A DNA stretch of 35,866 nucleotides from Thermoflexia bacterium. Lineage in GTDB: Bacteria; Chloroflexota; Anaerolineae; B4-G1; DUEL01. The stretch spans positions 1-35,866 of the forward strand of contig DUEL01000058.1 of assembly GCA_011192125.1 (NCBI GenBank), given 5' to 3'. Positions 21,631 to 30,002 of this stretch are shown piece by piece. The position numbers and the translations under genes were made by a program. The notes below the pieces were generated by a model. It saw only the letters and a list, made by a program, of their open reading frames with translations, did not search any database and was not told the origin of the DNA. Position 1 is the stretch's first letter, and each line of letters opens with the position of its first letter.

Positions 21631-22584
21631 ATGGCCTGCTACATAGCCGTAGACCTGGGTGGAACGCAGATCCGGGCTGCACGGTACGGGGCCGATCAGG
21701 TCCGCCAGGCCCGAACGAGCCTGCCGACTCTGGCGGAAAAGGGAGTCGAAGGCGTCCTCGCCCGGATCGAGAGAGCTGTTCGAGAGGTGTGGCCGTCAGA
21801 TGGGCGTGTGGCAGCCATTGGGATGGCCGCCCCTGGCCCCCTCGATTCCCGACGGGGGGTAGTGCACTTCGCCCCCAACCTCCCCGGATGGGAGGACGTC
21901 CCCCTGCGCGATTGGTTGCAGGAGACCTTCGGCGTGCCAGCGTTTGTGGGGAACGACGCCAACCTGGCCGCCCTCGGCGAGCACCGGTTCGGGGCTGGCC
22001 GCGGGGTAAACGACCTGGTCTACCTGACCATCAGCACCGGCATCGGCGGAGGGGTCATCCTAGACGGCCGGTTGTTCGAAGGGGGTGGGGGGCTCGGCGG
22101 AGAGGTCGGACACATCACCGTCGAGGCGGAGGGTCCCCCTTGCCTCTGCGGCAGCCGCGGCTGCCTGGAGGCCGTGGCCTCCGGTCCGGCCATCGCTCGG
22201 GCGGTGCGGGCAGCCATCGCAGCAGGCCGCTCTTCCAGCCTCGTCGATAGGGTAGGGGGGGACCTCTCCCGCATCACCGCCCGGGAGGTGAGCGAGGCTG
22301 CCCGTGATGGAGACGACCTGGCCCGGGAGGCTCTTCGGCGAGCCGGGTTCTACATCGGCGTGGCCCTGGTGAGCCTGATGTACCTTCTGAACCCCGCCCT
22401 CTTCGTGATCGGCGGGTCTGTGGCCAAGGCGGGGGACCTCCTCTTCGGTCCGATCCACGAGACGGTGGAGGATCGAGCCCCCGAGGTCTACCGACGCGGC
22501 GTGTCGATCCGGCCCGCTGCCCTGGGCGACGACGTGGGCCTGCTGGGCGCGCTGGCCCTCGCCTGCGATGGGGTGGGGGAGTGA
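21631..22584 (+). CDS. ROK family sugar kinase (glucokinase-like)
   Basis: 317 aa. It would phosphorylate glucose or a related hexose with ATP. Seen are the phosphate-binding loop AVDLGGTQIRAA, the catalytic Asp in FVGNDANLAALGEH (about 110), the second phosphate motif TISTGIGGGVI, and the ROK zinc motif GHITVEAEGPPCLCGSRGCLE with one His and three Cys. There is no N-terminal winged helix, so it is an enzyme rather than a repressor. The exact sugar cannot be told. The start codon sits at the predicted transcript start. It is followed 30 bp later by the phosphatase-superfamily gene. Confidence 0.93.
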   Translation: MACYIAVDLGGTQIRAARYGADQVRQARTSLPTLAEKGVEGVLARIERAVREVWPSDGRVAAIGMAAPGPLDSRRGVVHFAPNLPGWEDVPLRDWLQETFGVPAFVGNDANLAALGEHRFGAGRGVNDLVYLTISTGIGGGVILDGRLFEGGGGLGGEVGHITVEAEGPPCLCGSRGCLEAVASGPAIARAVRAAIAAGRSSSLVDRVGGDLSRITAREVSEAARDGDDLAREALRRAGFYIGVALVSLMYLLNPALFVIGGSVAKAGDLLFGPIHETVEDRAPEVYRRGVSIRPAALGDDVGLLGALALACDGVGE

Positions 22585-22614
22585 ACCCAACCTTCTCCCC
22601 GCTGGATACCGGGT

Positions 22615-24327
22615 ATGTCCTGGGACACACGACGGATCGTTGACCTACTGCGGGGAGGGCTCCGGCTCTACTACCGCCGCAAGTATGGCGTACTGGCCCA
22701 GCGGGTCGGGCGGCCCCGCATCGGGGAGGACGGCCGTCGGGGGTTCATCGTGGTCCAGATCGACGGCCTGGCCTACGACCACCTGCTCTACGCGCTGCAA
22801 TCCGGTGCGATGCCCTATCTCCGCCGCCTGATCTCCGAACATCAACTGAACCTATACCCATGGCGGTGTGGCCTCCCTAGCACCACCCCTGCCGTGCAGG
22901 CGGCCATCATGTTCGGTACCCGGGACAACATCCCGGGGTTTCGGTGGTACGACAAGCGGGATCGGCTCGCCATCGTCGCCAAGCGACCCGATCAGATGCG
23001 GCTCCTCCAGCGCCACCTGCGGCGCAACGGACGGGGCATCCTCACCGGCGGGTCCAGTTACGTCAACCTCTTCGACGGCGACGCCGACCTGGCCCTCTTT
23101 ACCCTCTCCGCCTTCCATCCCCAGCGGTTCTTCGAATCGGTGCGCGGGATGGGGCTGCTGTTGCTCTTTCTCCTCAACCCGATCCGCTCTCTCCGGGTGG
23201 TCGGCCTGACGCTCTGGGAATACCTCCGCACGCTCCTCTGGCGACTGGTGGCTTTCTTCCGCCCCAACGTGCTCCGGCCCTACGACATGGTGAGCCCTCT
23301 GCTGGCAGCGGCCGTGAACGTGCTGTTCACGGAGGTACAGACCTTCGGCGTGATGCTGGATATCTACCGCCGGGTCCCGGCGATCTACACCAACTACAAC
23401 ACCTACGACGAGATGGCCCATCTGTGGGGCGTCACCCATCCGGTGGCCCTCGGCACGTTGCGGGACATCGACCGGCGCATCCGGCAGATCGACCGGATGC
23501 GGAGACGGTACCCGGCCCGTCCCTACGACCTCTTCGTCCTCTCCGATCACGGCAACACGCCCTCGATCCCCTTCTCGTGGCGAACCCGCCGCAGCCTGGG
23601 ACGGTTCATCGCCGAGCAGCTGGGGGAACGGCTCTCGCTCGACGAGGTGTTCGATCAGCCGGGGTATTCACTGGCGAAGGCCCGTTACTTGCTGGAGGAA
23701 CTGGAGGTAGTGGAGGACCGTCTGCCCAGGGGGCTGTGGCAGGTCGCGCGGGCCCTCCACCGGTACGTAGATCGGCGCATCCCACCGGATCGGGAGACGG
23801 AGACGTACGACATGGAACACCGAGAGGATGTGGTGGTGCGGGTCTCAGGCCCGCTGGCCCACGTCTACTTCAACGTCGCCCCACGCCCGTTGGATCTGAT
23901 CGAGGTGGCGTTGCTCTACCCGCACCTGTTGGACCGCCTCCTTCAGGCGGACGGCATCGGCCTGCTGGCAGGGCGAGGAGGCGACCGGGTGATCGCGCTG
24001 GGATGGGAGGGGGGAACGGCCGTCATCGGTGACGGACGGTTGGAGATAGAGGGGGCCAACCCTCTGGCCCCCTACGGCGACCCGACGTGGGTGGCCCGTG
24101 AGTTGCGGCGGCTACTCTCCTTCCCTCACGCGGGCGACCTGGTGATCCTCGGCCGGATGGGAGGAGATGGCCGGGTCGTGACCTTCGAAGAACAGATAGC
24201 GACCCACGGAGGGATCGGCGGTCCGCAATCAGAGCCCTTCATCGCTGCACCCCCGGATGTCGGTCCGATCCTGGCCGATGGTCCGGAGGCCCTCCACCAT
24301 CTCTTCCGTGAGCGCTACAGCCGATGA
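22615..24327 (+). CDS. Alkaline-phosphatase-superfamily phosphodiesterase/phosphatase
   Basis: 570 aa. The core matches the type I phosphodiesterase/nucleotide pyrophosphatase fold: metal Asp50 in VVQIDGLAYDHL, the nucleophile Thr in LPSTTPAVQAAIMFG (about 91), a metal pair in YNTYDEMAHLWG (about 265) and LSDHGN (about 309). A hydrophobic stretch near 178-215 (LLLLFLLNPIRSL and the following WEYLRTLLWRL) may contact the membrane. No cleavable signal peptide is visible, so the active site is probably cytoplasmic or the protein is monotopic. The substrate is unknown. It is probably co-transcribed with the kinase; the ribosome binding site is weak. Confidence 0.82.
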   Translation: MSWDTRRIVDLLRGGLRLYYRRKYGVLAQRVGRPRIGEDGRRGFIVVQIDGLAYDHLLYALQSGAMPYLRRLISEHQLNLYPWRCGLPSTTPAVQAAIMFGTRDNIPGFRWYDKRDRLAIVAKRPDQMRLLQRHLRRNGRGILTGGSSYVNLFDGDADLALFTLSAFHPQRFFESVRGMGLLLLFLLNPIRSLRVVGLTLWEYLRTLLWRLVAFFRPNVLRPYDMVSPLLAAAVNVLFTEVQTFGVMLDIYRRVPAIYTNYNTYDEMAHLWGVTHPVALGTLRDIDRRIRQIDRMRRRYPARPYDLFVLSDHGNTPSIPFSWRTRRSLGRFIAEQLGERLSLDEVFDQPGYSLAKARYLLEELEVVEDRLPRGLWQVARALHRYVDRRIPPDRETETYDMEHREDVVVRVSGPLAHVYFNVAPRPLDLIEVALLYPHLLDRLLQADGIGLLAGRGGDRVIALGWEGGTAVIGDGRLEIEGANPLAPYGDPTWVARELRRLLSFPHAGDLVILGRMGGDGRVVTFEEQIATHGGIGGPQSEPFIAAPPDVGPILADGPEALHHLFRERYSR

Positions 24328-24330
24328 AAA

Positions 24331-24384
24331 ACCACAGAGACACGGAGAATTCGGTGAGAGGAAGTCCCTCTGCGCCTCTGTGGT
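24331..24384. repeat. Inverted repeat between convergent genes
   Basis: The arms 24331-24347 and 24368-24384 (ACCACAGAG at the outer end of one, CTCTGTGGT at the other) form a 17-bp imperfect stem with the outer 9 bp perfect. It sits exactly between two converging genes and could act as a bidirectional terminator. CACAGAG-type inverted repeats of this kind occur as dispersed intergenic elements in many environmental bacteria, from memory. Confidence 0.7.
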
Positions 24385-24394
24385 GAATTACTCC

Positions 24395-25210
24395 TTACCA
24401 CGCAGCGTTGGGGAAGGTGCAGATCCCGGCGTGGATTCCCACCCGCTTATACATCTTCACGCCGGTGAAGGGCTCTCCCATGATCCCATCGTGGATGGCC
24501 CAACTCCGCCCGCGCACCGTGGCCTCGGCACCGGGTTGGCGGAAGGGGGTTGACCCGTCCAGGCGGCGGTACAGAATGCCCCCGGGGCCGAACTCCTGGT
24601 GGATCCACTCCATCTTGCCCCGACCGATAGTGTAGGCGAAGCCACACCGTTCGAAGAGGATGGCGGTGTGGTAGGCCAGGGGCTGGACGTGGAACCGGTC
24701 GTGTCCCAGCCGTGCCACGAAGGTTTCGAAACGGGGGACCAACCGCCGAGTCAGCCGAGCACCCCGGCGGACCTGTCCAGGAGCCAGCCCGGCCCGCATC
24801 GCTCGGATCTCCTCCTCGATGTTTCGAGCCTCCGTGCCGAAGCGGGTCGGCCGCCCATCGGGCATCCGATCGGTGTTGAACCGTTCCGACCTGGGATCGT
24901 TGACGACGAAAAGCAGCACCTCTAACTGATTATGAGGTGTGTCGGCCATCTCTAAGTAAAGAACCGGGTCCTGAGCCCCCCACTCGTGCCGCAGCGCAAG
25001 GGTAACAGAGCCAGTGCCCGGCTCGCAAACACAGGTCAGGAGAGAACGGCCCTCCGGGTCCTTCAACGAGCGCGGAATCCCGAAGCGAAGGAGAGCCTCA
25101 GGCGGCACCAGTTGGCGGTACACGGCTTCCTTCTGAGGAGGCGGCAAGTCGTTGATCTGACGGATGGAGACAATCCGCCGCCCGTTTATGACGAGCGGTT
25201 CCACGTCCAT
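24395..25210 (-). CDS. Conserved-looking hypothetical protein downstream of smpB
   Basis: 271 aa from the ATG at 25210, whose A is shared with the smpB stop (TGATG). An ATG at 25237 would add nine residues and has GGAG close upstream; either may be right. I do not recognise the family. The protein is soluble, without signal peptide or membrane segments. Blocks that look structured are LALRHEWGAQDPVLYLEM, EVLLFVVNDPRSERFNTD, a charged EARNIEEEIRAMRAG stretch, and a Gly/Trp-rich C-terminus (GRSWAIHDGIMGEPFTGVKMYK). It is the last gene of the S41-S41-smpB transcript. Confidence 0.7.
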   Translation of the reverse strand: MDVEPLVINGRRIVSIRQINDLPPPQKEAVYRQLVPPEALLRFGIPRSLKDPEGRSLLTCVCEPGTGSVTLALRHEWGAQDPVLYLEMADTPHNQLEVLLFVVNDPRSERFNTDRMPDGRPTRFGTEARNIEEEIRAMRAGLAPGQVRRGARLTRRLVPRFETFVARLGHDRFHVQPLAYHTAILFERCGFAYTIGRGKMEWIHQEFGPGGILYRRLDGSTPFRQPGAEATVRGRSWAIHDGIMGEPFTGVKMYKRVGIHAGICTFPNAAW

Positions 25211-25674
25211 CAACGCGGCCTTCGTCGTCGCTTCCATGCTCTCCGCATCTCCCGTTCGGCGTCCCGCTTGGCGATCGCCTCTCGCTTGTCGTACTTCTTC
25301 TTACCTCGGGCCAGCGCGATCTCCACCTTAGCCAGTCCGCGCTTCAGGTACATCCGCAAGGGGACGATGGTGTATCCCCGCTCCTGAACCCGTCCGATGA
25401 GTCGGTTGATCTCCTTCCGGTGTAGGAGCAGTTTGCGCGGGCGACGCGGGTCGTGGCCGTGCTTCCCGGCCGGCTCGTAGGGAGCGATGTGGACGTTGAC
25501 CAGCCAGAGCTCCCCGTTGCGGGGGAGCACGTATCCCTCGCGCAGGCTGACCCGCCCGGCGCGGATCGATTTGATCTCCGTGCCGGTCAACACCAGCCCG
25601 GCCTCGTACCGGTCCTCGATGTGGTAATCGTGCAGCGCTTTGCGATTGGTGGCGACGATCTTGACCGGTTCCAC
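25210..25674 (-). CDS. smpB: SsrA-binding protein SmpB
   Basis: 154 aa, typical length. It binds tmRNA and delivers it to stalled ribosomes for trans-translation. The family hallmarks are [20 protein letters not shown] at the N-terminus, [16 protein letters not shown], the AYEP-like loop [14 protein letters not shown], and the basic C-terminal tail that reaches into the decoding centre ([20 protein letters not shown]). The start is GTG at 25674; its ribosome site GGAG lies within the last codons of the preceding protease gene, whose stop is one base away, so the two are probably coupled. The tmRNA gene is not in the window. Confidence 0.96.
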   Translation of the reverse strand: MEPVKIVATNRKALHDYHIEDRYEAGLVLTGTEIKSIRAGRVSLREGYVLPRNGELWLVNVHIAPYEPAGKHGHDPRRPRKLLLHRKEINRLIGRVQERGYTIVPLRMYLKRGLAKVEIALARGKKKYDKREAIAKRDAEREMRRAWKRRRRPR

Positions 25675-25675
25675 C

Positions 25676-26938
25676 CTACTCTCCTGTCAGCAGGTACTCG
25701 ATGGCCCGCTCCAGTTGCGGGTCCTCTCCTCCTGACTCCCCCTCCTCGGGCATGGGAACCTCGATGTCAGGAATCAGCCCTTGCCCGTGGATGGCGACGT
25801 CGTTGGGAGTGTACCAGCGCGCGATTGTTACCCGCAACTCGGAACCGTCGGACAGCCGGTAGGGGCGCTGGACCGAGCCTTTCCCCAGGGTCCGCTCTCC
25901 AATGAGGATGCCTCGACCCCGGGCCTGAATCGCCCCGGCCACGATCTCGGAGGCGGAGGCGGTTCCGCCGTTGACCAGGACGACCAAAGGTATGTCCTCT
26001 GCCAGATCGCCGTCATAGGAGCGGAAGACCTCCTCGCCCTCGTAGGAACGCTGGATGAGGATGATGCCGTCGCCCAGGAACAGATCGGCCACCTGCACCG
26101 CCTGGCTGAGCCACCCGCCAGGATCGTCCCGCAGGTCCAGGATCAGCCCCCTCGGCTGCTCAGCGAGGACCCGGCGCAGGGTTTCCTCCAACTGTTCGGT
26201 GGCTGTAGCGCCGAACTCATGCAGGCGGATGTAGCCGATTCCCCCATCCAACATCTCCGACTGCACCATAGGGATCTCGAGCCGGGCACGGGTCACCGTG
26301 ACGTCGAACGTCTCCCCCTGCTTCGGCCGCTCGATGGTTAGCGTGACCTCTGTCCCTGCCGGACCGCGGATCAGGGTGATTGCCTCGTAGAGGCTGTAGC
26401 CGACGATGGACTCACCGTTCACAGCGATGACCAGATCGCCCTCCTGGAGCCCGGCGGCCTCGGCAGGCGATCCTTCAAAGACGCCGACGATCTCCAGTTT
26501 CCCATCCCCCCGCATGCGGACGAAGGCCCCGATGCCCTGGAAGGTACCGCTGGCGTCCTCGTTGAGGATAGCAGCGATGTCGGGTTCGATGAAGGAAGTA
26601 TACTCGTCCCCAAGGGTCGCCAACATCCCCCGGATCGCTCCATAGGTAACCGTCCGCATATCCGGGAGGTCGCCGTAATAATTTTCTTGAATAATACCCC
26701 ATGCTTCCCAGAATATCTGAAAAGTCTCCTCTTCTGGACGAGTTGGGGTGGGGGGGATAGAAGGAAGCGGGACCGGTGTTGCGGGGGTGGGGGAGGGGAG
26801 AGGGGGAAGGGGAGCGTAGGCCGCTCTTCTCCGTCCTTGAGCGAGTATCGAGGCCTCAAAGCCAGCAGCGAAGGCCGTCACTGCGGTGAGGATCAGAAGC
26901 GCGATAACGACGATGGTGTTGGGACGTTTCTCTTGCAT
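25676..26938 (-). CDS. S41 family carboxyl-terminal processing protease
   Basis: 420 aa. An N-terminal membrane anchor (about 9-28) is followed by a Pro-rich linker, a PDZ domain (about 125-200; [19 protein letters not shown] and [17 protein letters not shown] segments) and the S41 catalytic domain. The nucleophile Ser is in [14 protein letters not shown] (about 329) and the base Lys in TLGKGSVQ (about 353). It would trim or degrade extracytoplasmic proteins from the C-terminus. It is the second of two tandem paralogues; its start lies 3 bp after the stop of the first. Confidence 0.94.
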   Translation of the reverse strand: MQEKRPNTIVVIALLILTAVTAFAAGFEASILAQGRRRAAYAPLPPLPSPTPATPVPLPSIPPTPTRPEEETFQIFWEAWGIIQENYYGDLPDMRTVTYGAIRGMLATLGDEYTSFIEPDIAAILNEDASGTFQGIGAFVRMRGDGKLEIVGVFEGSPAEAAGLQEGDLVIAVNGESIVGYSLYEAITLIRGPAGTEVTLTIERPKQGETFDVTVTRARLEIPMVQSEMLDGGIGYIRLHEFGATATEQLEETLRRVLAEQPRGLILDLRDDPGGWLSQAVQVADLFLGDGIILIQRSYEGEEVFRSYDGDLAEDIPLVVLVNGGTASASEIVAGAIQARGRGILIGERTLGKGSVQRPYRLSDGSELRVTIARWYTPNDVAIHGQGLIPDIEVPMPEEGESGGEDPQLERAIEYLLTGE

Positions 26939-26941
26939 GTC

Positions 26942-28165
26942 TCATTCACCTCTCTGAAGGTATCGGATGGCCCGGTCGAGTTGCGCGTCTCCTAGACCCT
27001 CGCCGGGGCTGACCCGGATGTCCGGAGTAAGCCCCGTCTCAGGAAGCGGCCGATGGTCGGGGAGCAGCCAGATGGCACTGGTGACGTGGAGAGAGGAGCC
27101 GTCGGAAAGGGTGAAAATCAACTGGACTGAGCCTTTTCCATAGGTAGGTTCTCCGATGAGCGTGGCACGCCCCTGGACCTGGAGACTACCAGCGATCATC
27201 TCCGACGCGCTGGCAGTGGAGCCGTTGACCAGAACCACCAATGGAGGCTCGGTCGCCAGCCCACCCCGGCGGGCACGGAAAGCCCTCTCCTGGCGGCCCC
27301 GCCGGACTTCGTAGAGGATGATGCCCCCGTCCAGGAACTGGTCGCCGACATCGACCGCGGGTTGAATCAACCCACCGCCGTTGTCCCGCAGGTCGAGGAT
27401 CAACCGCGTCGCTCCTCCGTCCAGAAGCGAGCGCAAGGCCTCTTCGACCTCTTGAGGGGTGCGCTCGGTAAAGGAGGTGATCTGCAAGTAGCCGATGGAG
27501 GGATCCTGATCCAGCAACCGGTAGGAGACACTAGGAACCTGGATCTCCTGGCGCACAATGGTAAGGACGAAGGGATGCGTTGGGGTAGGGGGGCGGGAGA
27601 GGGTGAGAACCACCGGGGTGCCGACCTCTCCGTGCAGGCGAGCACGGACCTCATCCACGGTCGCCGTGAGGACAGAATGGCCGTCCACGGCCAGGAGGAA
27701 ATCCCCCGCGCGCACCCCTGCGACCTCGGCGGGGGAGCCCGGATAAGGATTGAGCACGATCCGATCCTCCGAGTCTCGCCAGATATCTACCCCGATCCCC
27801 CCGTAGGAGCCGCTCAGTCGGTCGCGCTCAACCTCACCCGTCTGCGGCTCGAGAAAGACCGTGTAAGGGTCGTTCAGCACCGCTAGGGAGCCTCGGATGG
27901 CCCCGTAAACGCGGACCTTCGGCGGCGGCACCTCGCCATAGAAATCTTGTTCTACAATATCCCAGGCCTCCCAAAACACCGTCATCGGCCAGGCTGCCGC
28001 CGTCACTACGGACCGTCGGTTCAGCATCCGGTGGGTCGCGAATCCCCCGGCGAAGAAAAGAAGGAAGACGAGCACCAAGACCAGGGAACCGAAAAGGGCT
28101 GCCTGGCGGTCGGAGGTTGGCTCCGTATTAGTATTGCGATCGGACAGTTGACGGTCCTCGCTCAT
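26942..28165 (-). CDS. S41 family carboxyl-terminal processing protease, first paralogue
   Basis: 407 aa from the ATG at 28165. The open frame continues upstream to 28255, but the added residues are not protein-like and the likely -10 box lies in that stretch. A membrane anchor (about 28-48), PDZ domain and S41 domain are present, with the nucleophile Ser in NGSTASASEMIAG and the base Lys in TYGKGSVQ. The C-terminal ending (LDRAIRYLQRGE) matches that of the next gene ([12 protein letters not shown]), which shows tandem duplication. An ATG at 28177 is another possible start. Divergence between the PDZ regions suggests different substrates. Confidence 0.9.
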   Translation of the reverse strand: MSEDRQLSDRNTNTEPTSDRQAALFGSLVLVLVFLLFFAGGFATHRMLNRRSVVTAAAWPMTVFWEAWDIVEQDFYGEVPPPKVRVYGAIRGSLAVLNDPYTVFLEPQTGEVERDRLSGSYGGIGVDIWRDSEDRIVLNPYPGSPAEVAGVRAGDFLLAVDGHSVLTATVDEVRARLHGEVGTPVVLTLSRPPTPTHPFVLTIVRQEIQVPSVSYRLLDQDPSIGYLQITSFTERTPQEVEEALRSLLDGGATRLILDLRDNGGGLIQPAVDVGDQFLDGGIILYEVRRGRQERAFRARRGGLATEPPLVVLVNGSTASASEMIAGSLQVQGRATLIGEPTYGKGSVQLIFTLSDGSSLHVTSAIWLLPDHRPLPETGLTPDIRVSPGEGLGDAQLDRAIRYLQRGE

Positions 28166-28175
28166 ACCGTGATTC

Positions 28176-28204
28176 ATTGTAACACGGGATAGCGGGTTTG
28201 GAAA
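28176..28204 (-). promoter_or_regulatory. Possible promoter for the S41-smpB operon
   Basis: On the minus strand: TTTCCA (28204-28199), 17 bp, TACAAT (28181-28176) with an extended TG. The transcript would start about 4 nt before the ATG at 28165, again almost leaderless. The -35 box is poor, so this is tentative. Confidence 0.4.
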
Positions 28205-28211
28205 GGGGGGC

Positions 28212-28240
28212 CACGAATGAGAGCACGAATATGCACGAAT
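28212..28240. repeat. Three CACGAAT repeats
   Basis: CACGAAT occurs at 28212-28218, 28224-28230 and 28234-28240 in the divergent spacer upstream of the recombinase gene. It is short-period intergenic repeat sequence of unknown role. Confidence 0.65.
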
Positions 28241-28258
28241 GGGGAGAGTTGACAAGAG

Positions 28259-28287
28259 TTGACAAAGGAGCGGTTTGGGTGTATGAT
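28259..28287 (+). promoter_or_regulatory. Promoter for the tyrosine recombinase gene
   Basis: TTGACA (28259-28264), 17 bp, TATGAT (28282-28287). A second TTGACA lies 10 bp upstream (28249-28254). The transcript start near 28294 falls inside the dif-like site, so recombinase binding would block its own promoter. Confidence 0.75.
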
Positions 28288-28312
28288 TCGTATAGTTTAC
28301 CTTATGCGAACC
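28285..28312. other. dif-like Xer recombination site
   Basis: Two 11-bp arms flank a 6-bp centre: GATTCGTATAG, TTTACC, TTATGCGAACC. The arms are inverted copies matching at 8 of 11 positions. Read on the minus strand, the first arm is GGTTCGCATAA, which differs at one base from the XerC arm of E. coli dif (GGTGCGCATAA, from memory). The 11-6-11 layout is exactly that of dif sites. It lies 71 bp upstream of a complete tyrosine recombinase gene. Confidence 0.6.
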
Positions 28313-28383
28313 GTATCACGATCCCGGGACGCCTCTTGAAAGCACGCTCCCCCACCCCGCTCAGGAGGCAGGAAAGGAGAAAA

Positions 28384-29436
28384 ATGCAGGGAGCAAGAAG
28401 TGCGATGCAAGACACAGGAGGCAAGATACAGAGGGCAGGGAACGGAGGGGGGACGGTGTGGGAAGCGGTCGAGGCGTATCTCGGTGAGGTCGCCCGCAGC
28501 CGGAGCCCCCTCACCCACCGGACCTACTCCCAGGCGATGGCGCGGTTCCTGGAGGTGCTCTCCGATCGCGGCCTCCCGCCCGCGCAGACGCCCATTGGCG
28601 ACCTCTCGCCAGAGTGGATGGCCTGGTTCATCGAAGCCCTGCAGGATTACGCCGTGGCCACGGAGCGGCTGTACCTCACCGCCCTCTCCGGCTTCTACGA
28701 GTACGTCGCCGCCGAGGGATGGGCCCCGGTCAACCTCCCCGCGGTCCGCCAACTCCGCCGCCGCCGCTCCCGCCGTGAGGCAACCCGGCTCCCCCCGTTC
28801 CCCCGCGAGGAGATCGAACGGGTCCTCCAGGCCGTGCACCAGGCAGCCTCCACTCCCACCGACGACTTGCAAGAAAGATTGCGGACCCTGCGAGACCGTG
28901 CCCTACTCTTCACTCTGGCCGATACTGGACTGCGGGTTTCCGAGGCGTGTGGGCTGACCCGTGGGCACCTGGACTGGCGGGAGGCGCGGGCCATCGTCCT
29001 GGGCAAGGGCGGGCAGGAGGCGGTGGTCCGGTTCTCCGAGCGGAGCCTGCGCTACCTGCGGACCTACCTGGCGGCGCGCGCAGAGATGGACGGCGCGCAG
29101 GGACGGCCGCTTTCCAGCCTCCCCCTCTTCGCCCGGCACGACAAGGGGGCGGGCAAGCGGATCCTCCCTCTCTCTCCCCGCTCCGCCGAGAAGATCGTCG
29201 AGCGGTGGGTGGTGGCGGCCCTGGGGCCGGGGGCGCGGGGCACCATCACCCCCCACACCTTCCGCCACTACTTCGTCACCGTGGTCCTCCGCGCCAGCGG
29301 CGGCAACATCCGCCTGGCCCAGGAACTGGCGCGCCACAGGTCCATCACCACCACCCAGCGATATACCCACCTCAGCGACGACGAACTGGATCGAGGGTAT
29401 CATCGGATATTCAACGAAGGAGAGGAAGGGAAATAG
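28384..29436 (+). CDS. Tyrosine recombinase, XerC/XerD type
   Basis: 350 aa from the ATG at 28384, which has AAAGGAG just upstream; the frame is open further 5' but lies before and across the promoter. The SAM-like core-binding domain spans about 24-115 (VEAYLGEVARSRSPLTHRTYSQ). The catalytic domain has all active residues: R184 (TGLRVSEACGL), K208 (LGKGGQE), H291 and R294 (HTFRHYF), H318 (ARHRSITTTQRYTHL) and the nucleophile Y327. The overall form is that of Xer chromosome-dimer resolvases rather than phage integrases. The N-terminal 20 residues are low-complexity. A dif-like site in its promoter suggests a single-recombinase Xer system, or a local element using a dif-like site. Confidence 0.92.
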   Translation: MQGARSAMQDTGGKIQRAGNGGGTVWEAVEAYLGEVARSRSPLTHRTYSQAMARFLEVLSDRGLPPAQTPIGDLSPEWMAWFIEALQDYAVATERLYLTALSGFYEYVAAEGWAPVNLPAVRQLRRRRSRREATRLPPFPREEIERVLQAVHQAASTPTDDLQERLRTLRDRALLFTLADTGLRVSEACGLTRGHLDWREARAIVLGKGGQEAVVRFSERSLRYLRTYLAARAEMDGAQGRPLSSLPLFARHDKGAGKRILPLSPRSAEKIVERWVVAALGPGARGTITPHTFRHYFVTVVLRASGGNIRLAQELARHRSITTTQRYTHLSDDELDRGYHRIFNEGEEGK

Positions 29437-29585
29437 AATGCACGGCTCTGGATTCGGGGATCGGAGAGTTCATCGGGAGTTCGAGGTTGTGGCAATTACG
29501 AATGTCAGGAGGAATCCGGGAAAGATGACACTAAAAGGGGACAGGCCTCTTCTCTATACTGGGGATACCCTGAGGAGGGGCTGTC

Positions 29586-29972
29586 GTGCGACGGATCCGG
29601 GTGTTGATCATCGACGAACACGAGGCGGTGCGCCGCGCTCTGGAGACCCGACTCCAGCGGGCCGACGGCGTCGAGGTCGTCGGCTGCACCGGTCGCTGGC
29701 AGGAGGGGGTCCATATGGCGGCGGAACGGTTGCCCGACGTTGTGCTCCTGGAGACCAAGCGATCGGATGGGCAGGGGCTGGTGGCCCTCCGCCGGCTACG
29801 CGACGAATGCCCTCTGACCCGGATTGTCGTCCTTACCTCTTATCCGGACCCCGACGAGCGTCGAGAGGCCCTTCGCCTTGGGGCGGTGCGTTACCTCCTC
29901 AAGGACATCGGCTCCGACCGGTTGGTCCGCGAGATCCGCTCCCTCGTCCCCTCACGGGTGGCAGCGTACTAA
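29586..29972 (+). CDS. Stand-alone receiver domain with Glu at the phospho-acceptor position
   Basis: 128 aa with a GTG start after GAGGAGGGG. The receiver fold is complete: D10-E11 in VLIIDEHEAVRRAL, T84 in VVLTSYPD and K106 in YLLKDIG. At the phosphorylation site, however, the sequence is VVLLETKRSDGQGL, with E56 in place of Asp. Asp-to-Glu changes often mimic the phosphorylated state, so it may be locked on or respond to something other than phosphorylation. No output domain is attached and no kinase gene is near. A TATACT (29555-29560) could be its -10 box, without a convincing -35. It lies 149 bp after the recombinase gene. Confidence 0.88.
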   Translation: MRRIRVLIIDEHEAVRRALETRLQRADGVEVVGCTGRWQEGVHMAAERLPDVVLLETKRSDGQGLVALRRLRDECPLTRIVVLTSYPDPDERREALRLGAVRYLLKDIGSDRLVREIRSLVPSRVAAY

Positions 29973-30002
29973 CGGGGTTTGGACAGAAGTTCGGACGCAC
30001 CC

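Noticed and set aside
28198..28383. N-terminal extension of the tyrosine recombinase from 28198
   Set aside because: It would start upstream of the promoter and span the dif-like site and repeats; the ATG at 28384 has a good ribosome site.
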